DNA of 64,000 nucleotides from Hyphomonadaceae bacterium UBA5336 (GCA_002408125.1 DHQO01000032.1:52155-116154); one strand, 5' to 3'. Positions 1 to 8,981 are shown, counted from the stretch's first letter. Notes: generated by a model not told the origin, from the sequence alone. Made by a program: numbers and translations.

Positions 1-11
1 TTGCCAAATGT

Positions 12-68
12 CTCGCGTGTCTGCGATGGCCAGTGGAATTGCATGTCTCACCTCGTGTCACACGCGAG
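12..68. other. Inverted repeat upstream of the ABC-F gene
   Basis: Nine-base arms (CTCGCGTGT at 12-20 and ACACGCGAG at 60-68) are perfectly complementary and separated by 39 nt, ending about 63 nt before the ATG at 132. It could be a leader stem or an operator. No T-run follows, so it is not an obvious terminator. The upstream gene lies outside the window. Confidence 0.3.
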
Positions 69-131
69 TAGACTAGCAAGCTTCGCGCCAACCAGTTGAA
101 CTCACGACCCGGAACCCGAAATACCCGACCC

Positions 132-1961
132 ATGGCCCGTCCTCCGCTTCTTACCCTTACCGATGTCCAGCTCACCTTTGGCGGACGCCCGCTGTTTTCC
201 GGCGTGGAGTTCCCCCTGTCGAAGGGCGAGCGCTGCGCGCTGGTCGGGCGCAATGGCGCGGGCAAGTCGACCCTGATGAAGCTGGTCGCCGGTGTCATCG
301 AGCCCGATGCTGGCGAGGTCTGGATCCAGCCTGGTAGCGTGGCGGCCTTCGTCGCCCAGGAGCCGGATTTCTCGCCCTATGCCACGCTGGCCGACTTTGC
401 TGCCGACGGGCTGGAGGATCGCTACCGTGCCGAGGCGGAGCTGACGGAGATGGGCCTCGACCCCGAGGCAGATCCCGCTCGCCTGTCCGGCGGCCAGCTG
501 CGACGGGCTGCCATCGCCCGGGGCTTTGCCCGCGATCCGGACATCCTGCTCATGGACGAGCCGACCAACCATCTCGACATCGCCACCATCCAGCAGCTGG
601 AAGCGCGCCTGACCGGTTTCAGCGGCGCTGCGCTGATCGTCTCCCACGACCGCGCCTTCTTGGAAAATGTCTCGACCAACACGCTGTGGCTGCGCCAGGG
701 CAAGGTGCTGAAGAGCCCGGAAGGTTATGGCGCCTTCGAGGCATGGGCCGAGGGCATCGAGGCTGAAGAGGAAAAGGCGCTGGCGCGCATGCAGACCCAG
801 CTCAAGGATGAGCATCGCTGGCTCGCGCGCGGTGTCACCGGCCGGCGGCGGCGCAACCAGGGGCGCCTGACCAAGCTGAAGGAGATGCGCGCGCAGGCCG
901 CGCAGATGCGCTCTGCACTTGGCGAGGCCCGGGCCGGCGCGGACCTCTCGGCCGACAGCGGCGATGCTATGAGCCGCAAGGTGATCGAGACGCGCGGCCT
1001 GACCAAGAGCTTCACCCGCCCCGATGGCGAGGTCCTGACCATTGTGAAGGATCTCGACCTGAAGATCCTGCGCGGCGACCGGATCGGTTTTGTCGGCCCC
1101 AATGGCGTCGGCAAGACGACGCTGCTCAAACTCCTGCTCGGCGAGATTGAACCCGACGAGGGCAGCGTGAAGCTCTCCAAGGCGGTCAAGGTCACCTATC
1201 TCGACCAGGCGCGCGACAGCCTGCGCGCGAAGGACACACTGTGGGAGACCCTCACGCCGAGCGGCGGGGATCATATCATGGTGCAGGGCAAGTCCCGCCA
1301 TGTCGCCGGCTATGCCAAGGACTTCCTGTTCATGCCCGAACAGCTGCGCCAGCCGGTCGGCGCGCTGTCTGGCGGGGAGCGCAACCGGCTCACGCTGGCG
1401 GTCTCCCTCGCCCAGCCCTGCGATGTGCTGGTGCTGGACGAGCCGACAAACGATCTCGACATGCAGACGCTCGACCTGCTTGAGGACATGCTCGCCAATT
1501 ATGAAGGCACGCTGATGCTGGTCTCCCACGACCGCGCCTTTCTCGATGGTACGGTAACCTCCTGCCTGGTGCCGACAGAACGGGGGCAATGGCTGCATGT
1601 GCCGGGCGGGTGGAGCGATGCGGTCTCGCAGGTGCCGAGCCTCGGCGCGGCGCGCGCGCTGAAGAAATCGAAATCGCCTTCGAAGCCACAGGGCAAACCT
1701 GCCACGCCGGCTCCGAAAACGCAGACCAAGCTCTCCTTCAAGGATGAACATCGCCTGAAGGAAATCGAGGCGGGCCTGCCCCGGCTGGCCAGCGAGATCG
1801 AACGGCTCGAAACCGAACTTGCCGATGCCGGACTGTTCGAAAAGGACCCGCATGGTTTCCAGAAACGCGCCGACAAGCTTGCCGCTCTGAAGGCCGAACA
1901 GGCCCAAATGGAAGAAGATTGGCTGGAGATCGAGGAAAAGCGCGAAGCCCTGCAGGGCTAA
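132..1961 (+). CDS. uup: ABC-F family ATP-binding protein, Uup-like
   Basis: Cytosolic duplicated ATPase of the ABC-F class, without membrane domain, 609 aa. Two nucleotide-binding domains are visible: Walker A GRNGAGKST (about residue 40), signature LSGGQ and Walker B LLMDEPTNHLD, then GPNGVGKTT (about residue 335), LSGGERNR and LVLDEPTNDLD. A charged linker separates the domains, and the last ~70 residues are a Lys/Glu-rich coiled coil, the layout of Uup (ribosome- or DNA-branch-associated) rather than EttA. The reading frame is open from a TTG at 96, but I prefer ATG 132 because family homology begins there (MARPPLLTLTDVQ). The exact cellular role of Uup is unsettled, so function beyond ABC-F is inference. 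Confidence 0.9.
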   Translation: MARPPLLTLTDVQLTFGGRPLFSGVEFPLSKGERCALVGRNGAGKSTLMKLVAGVIEPDAGEVWIQPGSVAAFVAQEPDFSPYATLADFAADGLEDRYRAEAELTEMGLDPEADPARLSGGQLRRAAIARGFARDPDILLMDEPTNHLDIATIQQLEARLTGFSGAALIVSHDRAFLENVSTNTLWLRQGKVLKSPEGYGAFEAWAEGIEAEEEKALARMQTQLKDEHRWLARGVTGRRRRNQGRLTKLKEMRAQAAQMRSALGEARAGADLSADSGDAMSRKVIETRGLTKSFTRPDGEVLTIVKDLDLKILRGDRIGFVGPNGVGKTTLLKLLLGEIEPDEGSVKLSKAVKVTYLDQARDSLRAKDTLWETLTPSGGDHIMVQGKSRHVAGYAKDFLFMPEQLRQPVGALSGGERNRLTLAVSLAQPCDVLVLDEPTNDLDMQTLDLLEDMLANYEGTLMLVSHDRAFLDGTVTSCLVPTERGQWLHVPGGWSDAVSQVPSLGAARALKKSKSPSKPQGKPATPAPKTQTKLSFKDEHRLKEIEAGLPRLASEIERLETELADAGLFEKDPHGFQKRADKLAALKAEQAQMEEDWLEIEEKREALQG

Positions 1962-2028
1962 GGCTGCGCTGAAAATCTCGCAATCTGCGTCAATCAGACC
2001 TTAATCCCGCCGGGCGAGGATTTCGACT

Positions 2029-2595
2029 ATGAAACGGATCTCTGCCCTCGCTCTGGCTGGTTTCGCACTGGCCCTTCCCGCCGCCGCCGATCAGATGAGC
2101 GCTGAGCTCGACACCTATCGTTTCGGCGCCACCTTTGTCCGCCAAGCTGCCGAGGACGCCGCCGCCTGCGCCGCTCTTTGTGCCGCTTCAAACCAATGCA
2201 TGGCCTGGAGCCAGTACTCGCCGGAGGATGCCCATGGCGCGGCCTGTGAGCTGAAATCAGCCCCGGGCCGGCCGGAATTCCGGCCGGGCTATATGTCAGG
2301 GCTGTCCGGCGTCCACGAGATTGCACCCGCGTCAGCCGCGCCCGCCGGCGAGACCGCCACGGACACCTCCGCTGTTTTCGGCGCCTACCAGCCGGTCAGC
2401 GCCGGCATGGAAATCTCCGAACTGGCGGGCGGCGCGAATGACACCGCCACCGCGGGCACGGCATGGGTGCCGGCTTCCAGCACCCAGACCGGAGAGCCTG
2501 TCTCCTTCGCGCCGCGCCAGGTTTCCGGCGTACGACTTGGCCGGACGGTAGCGACCGCCGGCGAGGACGAAGACAGCGCCCGCGCCGGCTTCTGA
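2029..2595 (+). CDS. Secreted PAN/Apple-domain protein
   Basis: A 188-aa protein with an N-terminal signal peptide (MKRISALALAGFALALPAAA). Residues about 28-85 look like a PAN_4/Apple domain: tyrosine-rich start, CAALC pair, MAWSQY core, ACELK and a PGYMSGL close, the usual PAN pattern (SGVK-like end). PAN domains bind proteins or carbohydrates; no enzyme motif is present. The remaining ~100 residues are Ala/Thr/Pro-rich and look disordered. It sits alone between convergent and co-directional neighbours. Its stop TGA abuts the reverse-strand stop of the MscS gene in one TGATCA palindrome, leaving no room for a separate terminator. Ligand unknown. Confidence 0.7.
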   Translation: MKRISALALAGFALALPAAADQMSAELDTYRFGATFVRQAAEDAAACAALCAASNQCMAWSQYSPEDAHGAACELKSAPGRPEFRPGYMSGLSGVHEIAPASAAPAGETATDTSAVFGAYQPVSAGMEISELAGGANDTATAGTAWVPASSTQTGEPVSFAPRQVSGVRLGRTVATAGEDEDSARAGF

Positions 2596-3864
2596 TCAGC
2601 CGTCGTCGTCGGCCTCGCCGATGCCGCGCGTGCGTTCCAGTTCGGCCATCTCGCGCTGGGTGCGCTCGACGGTTTCGCTGCGCGCCGGGGGCGCCATGAT
2701 TTCCGGCGGATCCTGCTGCTGCATGTAGATGGTGCGCGAGGGGAAGGCAAAGCCGGTTCCGCCCTTCTCGATAATATCCATGATGGCCACGGCCAGCTCT
2801 TCCTTGATCTTCAGCCATTCCCCCCAGTTCTTGGTGTAGGTGAAGGTGTAGATCATGAAGTCGATCGAGCTGGCATTGAAGCTGTCAATGCGCACGAACA
2901 GGGCCGCTTCGGGCGGTTTGGCGAAGCGGTCATCGGTCCATAGCCAGGCCTCGATCTCGTCGCGGATATATTTCAGCTGGTCCACCGTTGTGCGGTATTC
3001 CACACCAACCACCCATTTGATCCGGCGATGGGTCATGCGCGAAAAGTTCTTCACCGGATTGTCCGACAGGAGGCTATTGGGCACATAGACCGGCGACTTG
3101 TCGAACTGGCGGATGAGCGTCGAGCGGAAATTGATCTTCTCCACAGTGCCCTCGACCACACCATCGGCAGCAATCCACTCGCCCGGCACGAAGCGCTTTT
3201 CTGTCAGGATCAGGATGCCGGAGATGAGGTTCTTGAAGAGGTCCTGCGCGCCGAGGCCGACGGCGATGCCGAAAATGCCGAGACCGGCAATGATCGGGCC
3301 GATGGCAATGCCCCAGATCTCCGCCACGGCGGCAAAACCGAGGATCAGCAGCGCGATCTGCAGCGCCTTGAGCATCCAGTCCACAATCGCCGGCGAGAGC
3401 GTGTCGCGCAGGCTGGTGAAGACGAACTCGAAGGCGTTCACCGCGCGCGACAGCGTCCAGAACACCGCCAGCGCCACCACCGACTGCACCACCCGGTTGG
3501 CGATATCCTCGGTGTCCGGCCCGATATCGATCACCTGAAGGGCGAAATAGAAGCCGATGATCACCGGTACGATCTTCAGCGGCGTGGCAATGGCCTTGAC
3601 CAGCGCGTCGTCGAAATTGGTCTTGGTGCCGGCTGCCGCGCGGGTGATGGCGCGTACCACCGTGCGCGCAAAGATGCCGCGAATGATCAGAGCGATGAAC
3701 AGGATGCCGACCGCCATGATGATTTCACCATAGGTCAGGCCCAGCGCGCCCTCGTTCCAGATGTCGAGCATGTAGAGATAGGCGTCGGTCGCCCATTGCG
3801 GCAGGTTATCCTCGATCCAGCCCGGTACGGCTGGTGTCGGGGTTGCGACACTCGTGATGATCAT
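2596..3864 (-). CDS. MscS-family mechanosensitive ion channel
   Basis: A 422-aa inner-membrane protein. After a short N-terminus it has about four hydrophobic segments. The last, glycine/alanine-rich one (IIAGLGIFGIAVGLGAQDLFKNLISG, residues ~190-220) is the TM3 pore helix characteristic of MscS. It is followed by the cytoplasmic beta domain, with a PGEWI...GVVEGTVEKINFRSTLIRQFD pattern and VPNSLLSDNPVKNFSR. These channels release osmolytes on hypo-osmotic shock. It has more N-terminal membrane segments than minimal E. coli MscS. It reads toward the PAN-domain gene and ends immediately beside it. Confidence 0.92.
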   Translation of the reverse strand: MIITSVATPTPAVPGWIEDNLPQWATDAYLYMLDIWNEGALGLTYGEIIMAVGILFIALIIRGIFARTVVRAITRAAAGTKTNFDDALVKAIATPLKIVPVIIGFYFALQVIDIGPDTEDIANRVVQSVVALAVFWTLSRAVNAFEFVFTSLRDTLSPAIVDWMLKALQIALLILGFAAVAEIWGIAIGPIIAGLGIFGIAVGLGAQDLFKNLISGILILTEKRFVPGEWIAADGVVEGTVEKINFRSTLIRQFDKSPVYVPNSLLSDNPVKNFSRMTHRRIKWVVGVEYRTTVDQLKYIRDEIEAWLWTDDRFAKPPEAALFVRIDSFNASSIDFMIYTFTYTKNWGEWLKIKEELAVAIMDIIEKGGTGFAFPSRTIYMQQQDPPEIMAPPARSETVERTQREMAELERTRGIGEADDDG

Positions 3865-3902
3865 ATTGTCCCCTCTCTCGTGTCAGTTTCGCACGGCGCG
3901 GC

Positions 3903-5495
3903 CTATACCGACCGCTCCTTCGTGGCAGAAAAGCGGATGTCCGGGTTCTTTTCCTGGGCATAGCCGACATCCCAGGCATTCTTGGCGAGATAGACCGGCG
4001 CGCCGTCGAGGTCTGTCCCGGTGGCGGACTTGTTCTTGTCGAGGAAGGCTTCCAGCACTTTCGGATCGTCGCAGGAGATCCAGCGCGCCACATTGTAGGG
4101 CGCGGCCTCGAAGGCAACCTCCAGATTGTATTCGGCCGCCACGCGCTCGATCATCACCTCGATCTGCAGCTGGCCGACCGCGCCGACGATCATGTCCGAG
4201 CCGATGGCCGGGCGGAAAAGCTGGGTGACGCCCTCCTCGGCAAGGCTTTCGAGCGCCTTGCGCAGATGCTTCTGCTTCATCGGGTCCTTGATCCGCGCCC
4301 GGCGCAGGATTTCCGGGGCGAAGTTCGGGATGCCGGCAAACTGCACCTTGCCCGAGGCCGACAGGCTGTCGCCCACACGCAGCGCGCCATGGTTGGGCAC
4401 ACCGATGACATCGCCGGCATAGGCGGTCTCGGTGATCTCGCGGTCCTGGGCCAGAAACATCAGAGGATTGTGCACATTGAGCAGCTTGCCGCCGGTGGTC
4501 TTCAGCTTCATGCCGCGCTTGAACTCGCCGGAGGAGAGCCGCAGGAAGGCGATCCGGTCGCGATGGTTCGGGTCCATGTTCGCCTGGATCTTGAAGACGA
4601 AGCCGGAGACCTCCGGATTGTCGGATTCGATCACTGTCGGCGCGCCGCTCACCTCGGCCTTTTGCGGGCGCGGCGGCGGGGCGAACTCCGCCAGCGCAGA
4701 GAGCAATTCCGCCATGCCGAAATGGCGCAGGGCCGAGCCGAAGATGATCGGCGTCATGTGGCCTTCGCGATAGGCCTGAAGGTCGAACTCCGGCAGCGCC
4801 TCGCGCGCCAGTTCCATGCCCTCGGCCAGTTCATCCTGGACCATTTCGTCCATCGCCTCGGCAACGGAATTGGCGCCCCACTTTATGCGTTTTGCCGGTC
4901 CGGGCTCAGCCTCTCCGCCTTTCTTGAAGACGAGAAAATCATCGCTGCGCAGGTCCATCATGCCCGAGAAGCGCTGGCCGGACGCCGCCGGCCAGTAAAG
5001 CGGCGCGGTGTCGAGCTGTAGCTTGTCGGCGATCTCATCGAGCAGCGCGAACGGGTCCTGCGCCTCGCGGTCCATCTTGTTGACGAAGGTCATGATCGGG
5101 ATGTCGCGCATCCGGCAGACCTCGAACAGTTTCAGGGTCTGCGGCTCGATGCCCTTGGCCGCATCGAGCACCATGATAGCGGAATCGGCGGCCGTCAGCG
5201 TGCGGTAGGTATCCTCGGAGAAATCCTCGTGGCCCGGCGTGTCGAGCAGGTTGAAGACCAGTCCGTCATGCTCGAAGGTCATCACCGAGGAGGCGACCGA
5301 GATGCCCCGGTCGCGCTCGATCTTCATCCAGTCAGATTGCGTGCGCCGACGCTCGCCGCGCGCGGCGACCTGCCCGGCAAGCCGGATCGCACCGCCGGCC
5401 AGCAACAGGGCTTCGGTCAGCGTGGTCTTGCCGGCGTCGGGGTGCGAGATGATCGCGAAGGTGCGGCGGCGATGAGCTTCTTCGGTCAGCGACAT
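3903..5495 (-). CDS. prfC: Peptide chain release factor 3
   Basis: A translational GTPase that recycles RF1/RF2 from the ribosome after termination. At 530 aa it matches the ~529 aa of E. coli RF3. GTPase motifs: G1 SHPDAGKTTL (residues ~18-27), G3 DTPGHEDFSEDTYR, G4 FVNKMDRE. The RF3-specific domain II/III segments follow (RDRIAFLRLSSGEFKRGMKL, VGAVGQLQIEVMIERVAAEYN). Downstream on the same strand is the MscS gene, about 39 nt away, so the two could be co-transcribed. Confidence 0.96.
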   Translation of the reverse strand: MSLTEEAHRRRTFAIISHPDAGKTTLTEALLLAGGAIRLAGQVAARGERRRTQSDWMKIERDRGISVASSVMTFEHDGLVFNLLDTPGHEDFSEDTYRTLTAADSAIMVLDAAKGIEPQTLKLFEVCRMRDIPIMTFVNKMDREAQDPFALLDEIADKLQLDTAPLYWPAASGQRFSGMMDLRSDDFLVFKKGGEAEPGPAKRIKWGANSVAEAMDEMVQDELAEGMELAREALPEFDLQAYREGHMTPIIFGSALRHFGMAELLSALAEFAPPPRPQKAEVSGAPTVIESDNPEVSGFVFKIQANMDPNHRDRIAFLRLSSGEFKRGMKLKTTGGKLLNVHNPLMFLAQDREITETAYAGDVIGVPNHGALRVGDSLSASGKVQFAGIPNFAPEILRRARIKDPMKQKHLRKALESLAEEGVTQLFRPAIGSDMIVGAVGQLQIEVMIERVAAEYNLEVAFEAAPYNVARWISCDDPKVLEAFLDKNKSATGTDLDGAPVYLAKNAWDVGYAQEKNPDIRFSATKERSV

Positions 5496-5528
5496 GGGCG
5501 CCGTCCTAGGCGGTTTGCGGGCGCGGCG

Positions 5529-6617
5529 CTAGCCCTCTGTTTCCATCAGCGTCAGTGCCAGGGCATGGGCGCGCACCCGGTCGCGCTCGTCGGCCGGCAG
5601 CGGGATCAGCCCCTTCTCGGCGAGATAGCCTTCCGGCCCCCAGGCATCCTCGCGGGTGAAGGCGTCGATATACTCCGTCAGGCCCGGCACCAGCGGCACA
5701 TTCTGGGCCTTCACATAGAAATACATCGAGCGGGAAATCTTGTACTCGCCGGTGGCGATGTTCTGGAAGGTCGGTTCGATGCCGTTCACACGCGCCGACT
5801 TGATGCGGTCGTGATTCTGCTCGGCGGAGGAAAAGCCCAGCACGCCGACCACATTGGGGTTCTTGGTCAGGGTCTGGATCAGCGCGGTGTCATTCTCCCC
5901 GGCATCGATCCAGGCATCGTCGGTGCGGATGGTGGTCGCGCGCCGGTCCCAGGCCTCGGGATCGGAGGCCTTCAGCGCGACCATTTCCGGCACCTCGTCC
6001 GCGCCCAGCTCCAGGGCGATCTCGACAAAGGCATCGCGCGTACCCGAGGTCGGCGGCGGGCCATAGACATAGATCGGGATGCCCGGCAGGTGCGCGGCGA
6101 CGTCCGCCCAGGTCCGGTTCGGGTTGGCGATCCAGCCGCCATTGCCGTCAGGCAACTCCACGGCCAGCGCGCGGAAGATCTCTTCCTTGCTAAGATCGAA
6201 ATCCGGCCCGTCCTTGCCCGAGGCGAGGACGATACCGTCAAAGCCGATCTTCACTTCCACCAGTTCGGTCACGCCGGTCGAAGCGCACAGTTCTATCTCT
6301 GACGGTTTGATCCGCCGGGAGGCGTTGGAGATGGAGGGCTGCTCCGGCCCGACGCCGTGGCAGAAGGCCTTGAACCCGCCGCCCGTGCCGGTGGTCTCGA
6401 CAATCGGCGTGGCAAAGCGCGTGGAGGCGCCGAACTGTTCAGCCACGGTGGTGGAAAACGGCGCCACGGTGGACGAGCCGACAATGCGGATCCGGTCGGC
6501 CTGGCCGAGCGGCGGCGGCGGGGGAACCGGCTCGCCGTCGAAGGCTTGCAGATTGCCGTCCCCGCAGGCGGCAACTGCCAGAAAGCCGAGCGATGACAGC
6601 AGGGTTTTCAGCCGCAT
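5529..6617 (-). CDS. PstS-like phosphate-binding lipoprotein
   Basis: A 362-aa periplasmic substrate-binding protein of the PstS/PBP-like class. The chosen start (MRLKTLLSSLGFLAVAAC) gives a lipoprotein signal with lipobox LAVAAC and a good AGAAGAGG ribosome-binding site. The open frame runs 43 codons further upstream but without a signal. Phosphate-binder-like features are IVGSSTVAPFS near the N-terminus, GTGGGFKAFC, SNASRRIKPSE, DGIVLA and GTRDAFVEIAL, matching the loops that coordinate phosphate in PstS. No pstCAB genes are adjacent, so it may act as an orphan binding protein. A Pho-box-like sequence lies about 48 nt upstream. Confidence 0.85.
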   Translation of the reverse strand: MRLKTLLSSLGFLAVAACGDGNLQAFDGEPVPPPPPLGQADRIRIVGSSTVAPFSTTVAEQFGASTRFATPIVETTGTGGGFKAFCHGVGPEQPSISNASRRIKPSEIELCASTGVTELVEVKIGFDGIVLASGKDGPDFDLSKEEIFRALAVELPDGNGGWIANPNRTWADVAAHLPGIPIYVYGPPPTSGTRDAFVEIALELGADEVPEMVALKASDPEAWDRRATTIRTDDAWIDAGENDTALIQTLTKNPNVVGVLGFSSAEQNHDRIKSARVNGIEPTFQNIATGEYKISRSMYFYVKAQNVPLVPGLTEYIDAFTREDAWGPEGYLAEKGLIPLPADERDRVRAHALALTLMETEG

Positions 6618-6664
6618 GGTAACCTCTTCTGACGGGGAGTTTCGCCCTCGACTACCTGCCGAAT

Positions 6665-6682
6665 ATGACAGCCGCAAGACAA
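6665..6682 (-). promoter_or_regulatory. Putative Pho box (PhoB operator)
   Basis: Read on the minus strand it is TTGTCTT-GCGG-CTGTCAT: two 7-bp halves with 4-bp spacing, as in the PhoB consensus CTGTCAT-N4-CTGTCAT. The second half matches 7/7 and the first 5/7. It lies about 48 nt upstream of the PstS-like gene and in its orientation. PhoB control is inferred from the motif and the gene it precedes. Confidence 0.6.
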
Positions 6683-6830
6683 TCTGTGTGTCGGGGTTAT
6701 TTTTGCTCTTGAATTCCTCAGGAATGGCCCGTATATCGCTGCTCACAAGGCGGACCTCGGGGTAATATCCCTCGCACTAACGCCAGTCACAGGCGGGTAA
6801 TTATTGCCCATGTAACTGGAGAGGTCTGCG

Positions 6831-8057
6831 ATGGTTCACGCCAGCGGAATCCCCGTATTCGTCGATCAGGTTCGCCCTGACGATCCGTTCTTCTGCTTCC
6901 GGCCCGAGCGGCTGGAGCGCGCTGCCACATGGTTTCGCGACAGCTTCCCGGGCCAGGTCTTCTATGCCGTGAAGGCCAATCCGGCGCTGCACATCCTGGA
7001 TGGGCTGTGGGCCGCCGGCATTCGCGGCTTCGATGTCGCCTCCCCGGCCGAGATCGAACTGGTGGCGACGCGCTTTCCCGAAGCTGACCTCGCCTATATG
7101 CACCCGGTGAAGAACCGCAACGCGATTGCACGCGCCTATCACGAGTTCGGCGTGCGCCGCTTCGTGCTCGACAGCCATGCCGAGTTGCAGAAGATCCTGG
7201 AAGCAACGAACTTTGCCAAAGACCTGATCCTGGTCGTGCGCGTGGGCGTGTCGAATGCCGGCGCGGCCGTGCCGCTGACGGGCAAATTCGGCGCCAGCGA
7301 GGCAGAAGCCCCCGGCCTGCTGCGCGAAACCCGCCGTGTCGCCAGCCGGCTCGGCGTGTCCTTCCATGTCGGCAGCCAGTCGCTGAACCCCGGCGCATGG
7401 CCGGCGGCCATGGCGAACATCTCGCGCCTGATCCGCAAGGCCGCGGTCACCGTTGACATCGTCGATGTCGGCGGCGGCTTCCCGAGCCTCTACAAGTCCG
7501 ATGGCGGCATGCCGGCCCTCGCTGACTATGCCGCGAGCGTCGATGATGCCTTCGAAGACATGATGGTTCTGGAAAGCGCCGAGCTCTGGAGCGAGCCGGG
7601 TCGCGCCCTCGTGGCCGAGGCCGAGAGCCTGCTGGTGCGCGTGGACGGGGTGAAGGGCGACGCGCTTTACCTCAATGATGGCGGCTTCGGCGCGCTCTAT
7701 GACGCGGTCAATCTCGGCTGGGAATTCCCGGTGCGGGCACACTCCCCGGAGAAGGCTCTGGCCGGGCGCACGCGTGCCTGGACGCTCTACGGCCCGACCT
7801 GCGACAGCGCCGACAAGTTCGCTCTGCCCGTGCGCCTGCCGGCCGATATCGGCGAAGGCGACTATATCGAGTTCGGCAATATCGGCGCCTATGGCCGGTC
7901 CATGTCGACCCGGTTCAACGGCTTCGGCGGCTACGGCCTGGTCGAGACCGATGATGCGCCGTTCGCCAGCGCCTATGTGCCGGAGGCATGGACCGCACCG
8001 GTTCCGGTGCCGGCCCCGGCGGAGATCGCGACGCTGGCAGTCTCGCTCAAGCCATAG
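6831..8057 (+). CDS. Type III PLP-dependent ornithine (or ornithine/lysine) decarboxylase
   Basis: A 408-aa fold-type III (alanine-racemase-like barrel) decarboxylase that would make putrescine from ornithine in the cytosol. Visible motifs: FYAVKAN with the PLP lysine K48, HVGSQS, the phosphate-binding DVGGGFP, EPGRALV, and YGPTCDSADK carrying the catalytic cysteine/aspartate of the eukaryotic-type ornithine decarboxylase family, then NIGAYG. Start ATG 6831 has GGAGAGG 7 nt upstream. The aguA-aguB pair 2 kb away gives a second route to putrescine. Substrate choice between ornithine and lysine is not certain from sequence. Its 3' end overlaps the convergent murI gene by 85 nt. Confidence 0.88.
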   Translation: MVHASGIPVFVDQVRPDDPFFCFRPERLERAATWFRDSFPGQVFYAVKANPALHILDGLWAAGIRGFDVASPAEIELVATRFPEADLAYMHPVKNRNAIARAYHEFGVRRFVLDSHAELQKILEATNFAKDLILVVRVGVSNAGAAVPLTGKFGASEAEAPGLLRETRRVASRLGVSFHVGSQSLNPGAWPAAMANISRLIRKAAVTVDIVDVGGGFPSLYKSDGGMPALADYAASVDDAFEDMMVLESAELWSEPGRALVAEAESLLVRVDGVKGDALYLNDGGFGALYDAVNLGWEFPVRAHSPEKALAGRTRAWTLYGPTCDSADKFALPVRLPADIGEGDYIEFGNIGAYGRSMSTRFNGFGGYGLVETDDAPFASAYVPEAWTAPVPVPAPAEIATLAVSLKP

Positions 8058-8872
8058 CGGCCGAGCGTCGGCGCCAGCGCGGCCCGGCCATCTGTTGATG
8101 TCACCCAACCCATGGCACCGCGCTGAATGCGGTGGCGCGGGACATCGCGTCCTGCCAGCAGTTTAAGCGTCTGACGGGCGATGGCCGGGCCGGAGTCGAT
8201 ATAGGTCATGGCGCGCGGAGCTGTGGCTTCCAGCTGCGCGCGCACCAGCGGAAAATGCGTGCAGGCAAGCACCACCGTGTCGATGGCCTCTCCGCCCTCC
8301 TGCTCGAACAGGGGCACCTGCGCGGCGCGGAATTCCGCCAGCTCCGGCATCCGGCCGGCAGCAGCCGCTTCTGCCAGACGCACCAGGTCCAGGCTGCCCT
8401 GCTGGACCACGCGCACACCCTGGGCGAACTGGTGGATCAGATTGGCGGTATAGTCGCGCGCCAGCGTGCCAGGTGTTGCCAGAAGGCCGATGGTGCGGGT
8501 CTGGCTGATGGCGGCGGCCGGCTTGATTGCCGGCACAGTCCCCACCACCGGAATGTCGAGCGCGGCGCGCACTTCCGGCAGGGCCAGTGTGCTGGCGGTA
8601 TTGCAGGCGATCACGAAGATGTCCGGCTCGGCGGCCTCCACCAGGGCCCGCGCCACCGCGGGCAGGCGCGCGCGCAGCTCATCATCGCCCTTGTCGCCAT
8701 AAGGGAAGAAACCGGTATCGGCAGCATAATCGATACATAGCCGCGGGGCCTGGGCGGCCAGTTCCTGGCGCACGGTGAGGCCGCCAATGCCGGAATCGAA
8801 GACCAGCACCCGCGCCGGCTCCAGCAGACCGCTCTGAGAATCGCTTTGAGTCGCATTCATGGCAGAGCGCAT
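7973..8872 (-). CDS. murI: Glutamate racemase
   Basis: Cofactor-independent racemase supplying D-glutamate for peptidoglycan. At 299 aa it is slightly longer than most MurI proteins (~265-285). Motifs: FDSGIGGLTV (residues ~25-34), the first catalytic cysteine in IACNTAS, and the second in LACTHFPLV, followed by IDSGPAIA. The start could be ATG 8872 (near AGGTGA) or ATG 8860. The extra C-terminal ~28 residues (Ala/Gly/Thr-rich) are encoded antisense to the end of the decarboxylase gene, an 85-nt convergent overlap that may be a recent stop-codon shift. Confidence 0.93.
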   Translation of the reverse strand: MRSAMNATQSDSQSGLLEPARVLVFDSGIGGLTVRQELAAQAPRLCIDYAADTGFFPYGDKGDDELRARLPAVARALVEAAEPDIFVIACNTASTLALPEVRAALDIPVVGTVPAIKPAAAISQTRTIGLLATPGTLARDYTANLIHQFAQGVRVVQQGSLDLVRLAEAAAAGRMPELAEFRAAQVPLFEQEGGEAIDTVVLACTHFPLVRAQLEATAPRAMTYIDSGPAIARQTLKLLAGRDVPRHRIQRGAMGWVTSTDGRAALAPTLGRYGLSETASVAISAGAGTGTGAVHASGT

Positions 8873-8929
8873 ACTTCACCTATGCAATGGCTGGAATGGG
8901 GCAACAGCAATGCGCAGTTGCAATAATTA

Positions 8930-8944
8930 TTGTGCGGCGCACAA
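8930..8944. promoter_or_regulatory. Palindromic operator candidate upstream of the phasin-like gene
   Basis: TTGTGC-GGC-GCACAA is a perfect 6-bp inverted repeat with a 3-bp spacer, directly preceded by and overlapping a 12-bp palindrome CAATAATTATTG (8921-8932). It sits 38-52 nt before the ATG at 8982 and 58 nt before the divergent murI start, so one regulator could govern both. A PhaR-type repressor of granule proteins is one possibility but is not shown by sequence. Confidence 0.4.
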
Positions 8945-8981
8945 AAATGTGCTAGGCAGGCATAAACTATTGGAGAGTCCC

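Noticed and set aside
102..1907. 601-codon open frame on the minus strand over the ABC-F gene
   Set aside because: Shadow of a GC-rich gene read antisense; no motif, no RBS, composition biased to Arg/Gly/Ala/His, and the plus-strand protein is unmistakable.
6747..6830. speF-type riboswitch leader before the decarboxylase
   Set aside because: Alphaproteobacterial speF leaders are several hundred nt; only ~210 nt is available and I see just small local hairpins.
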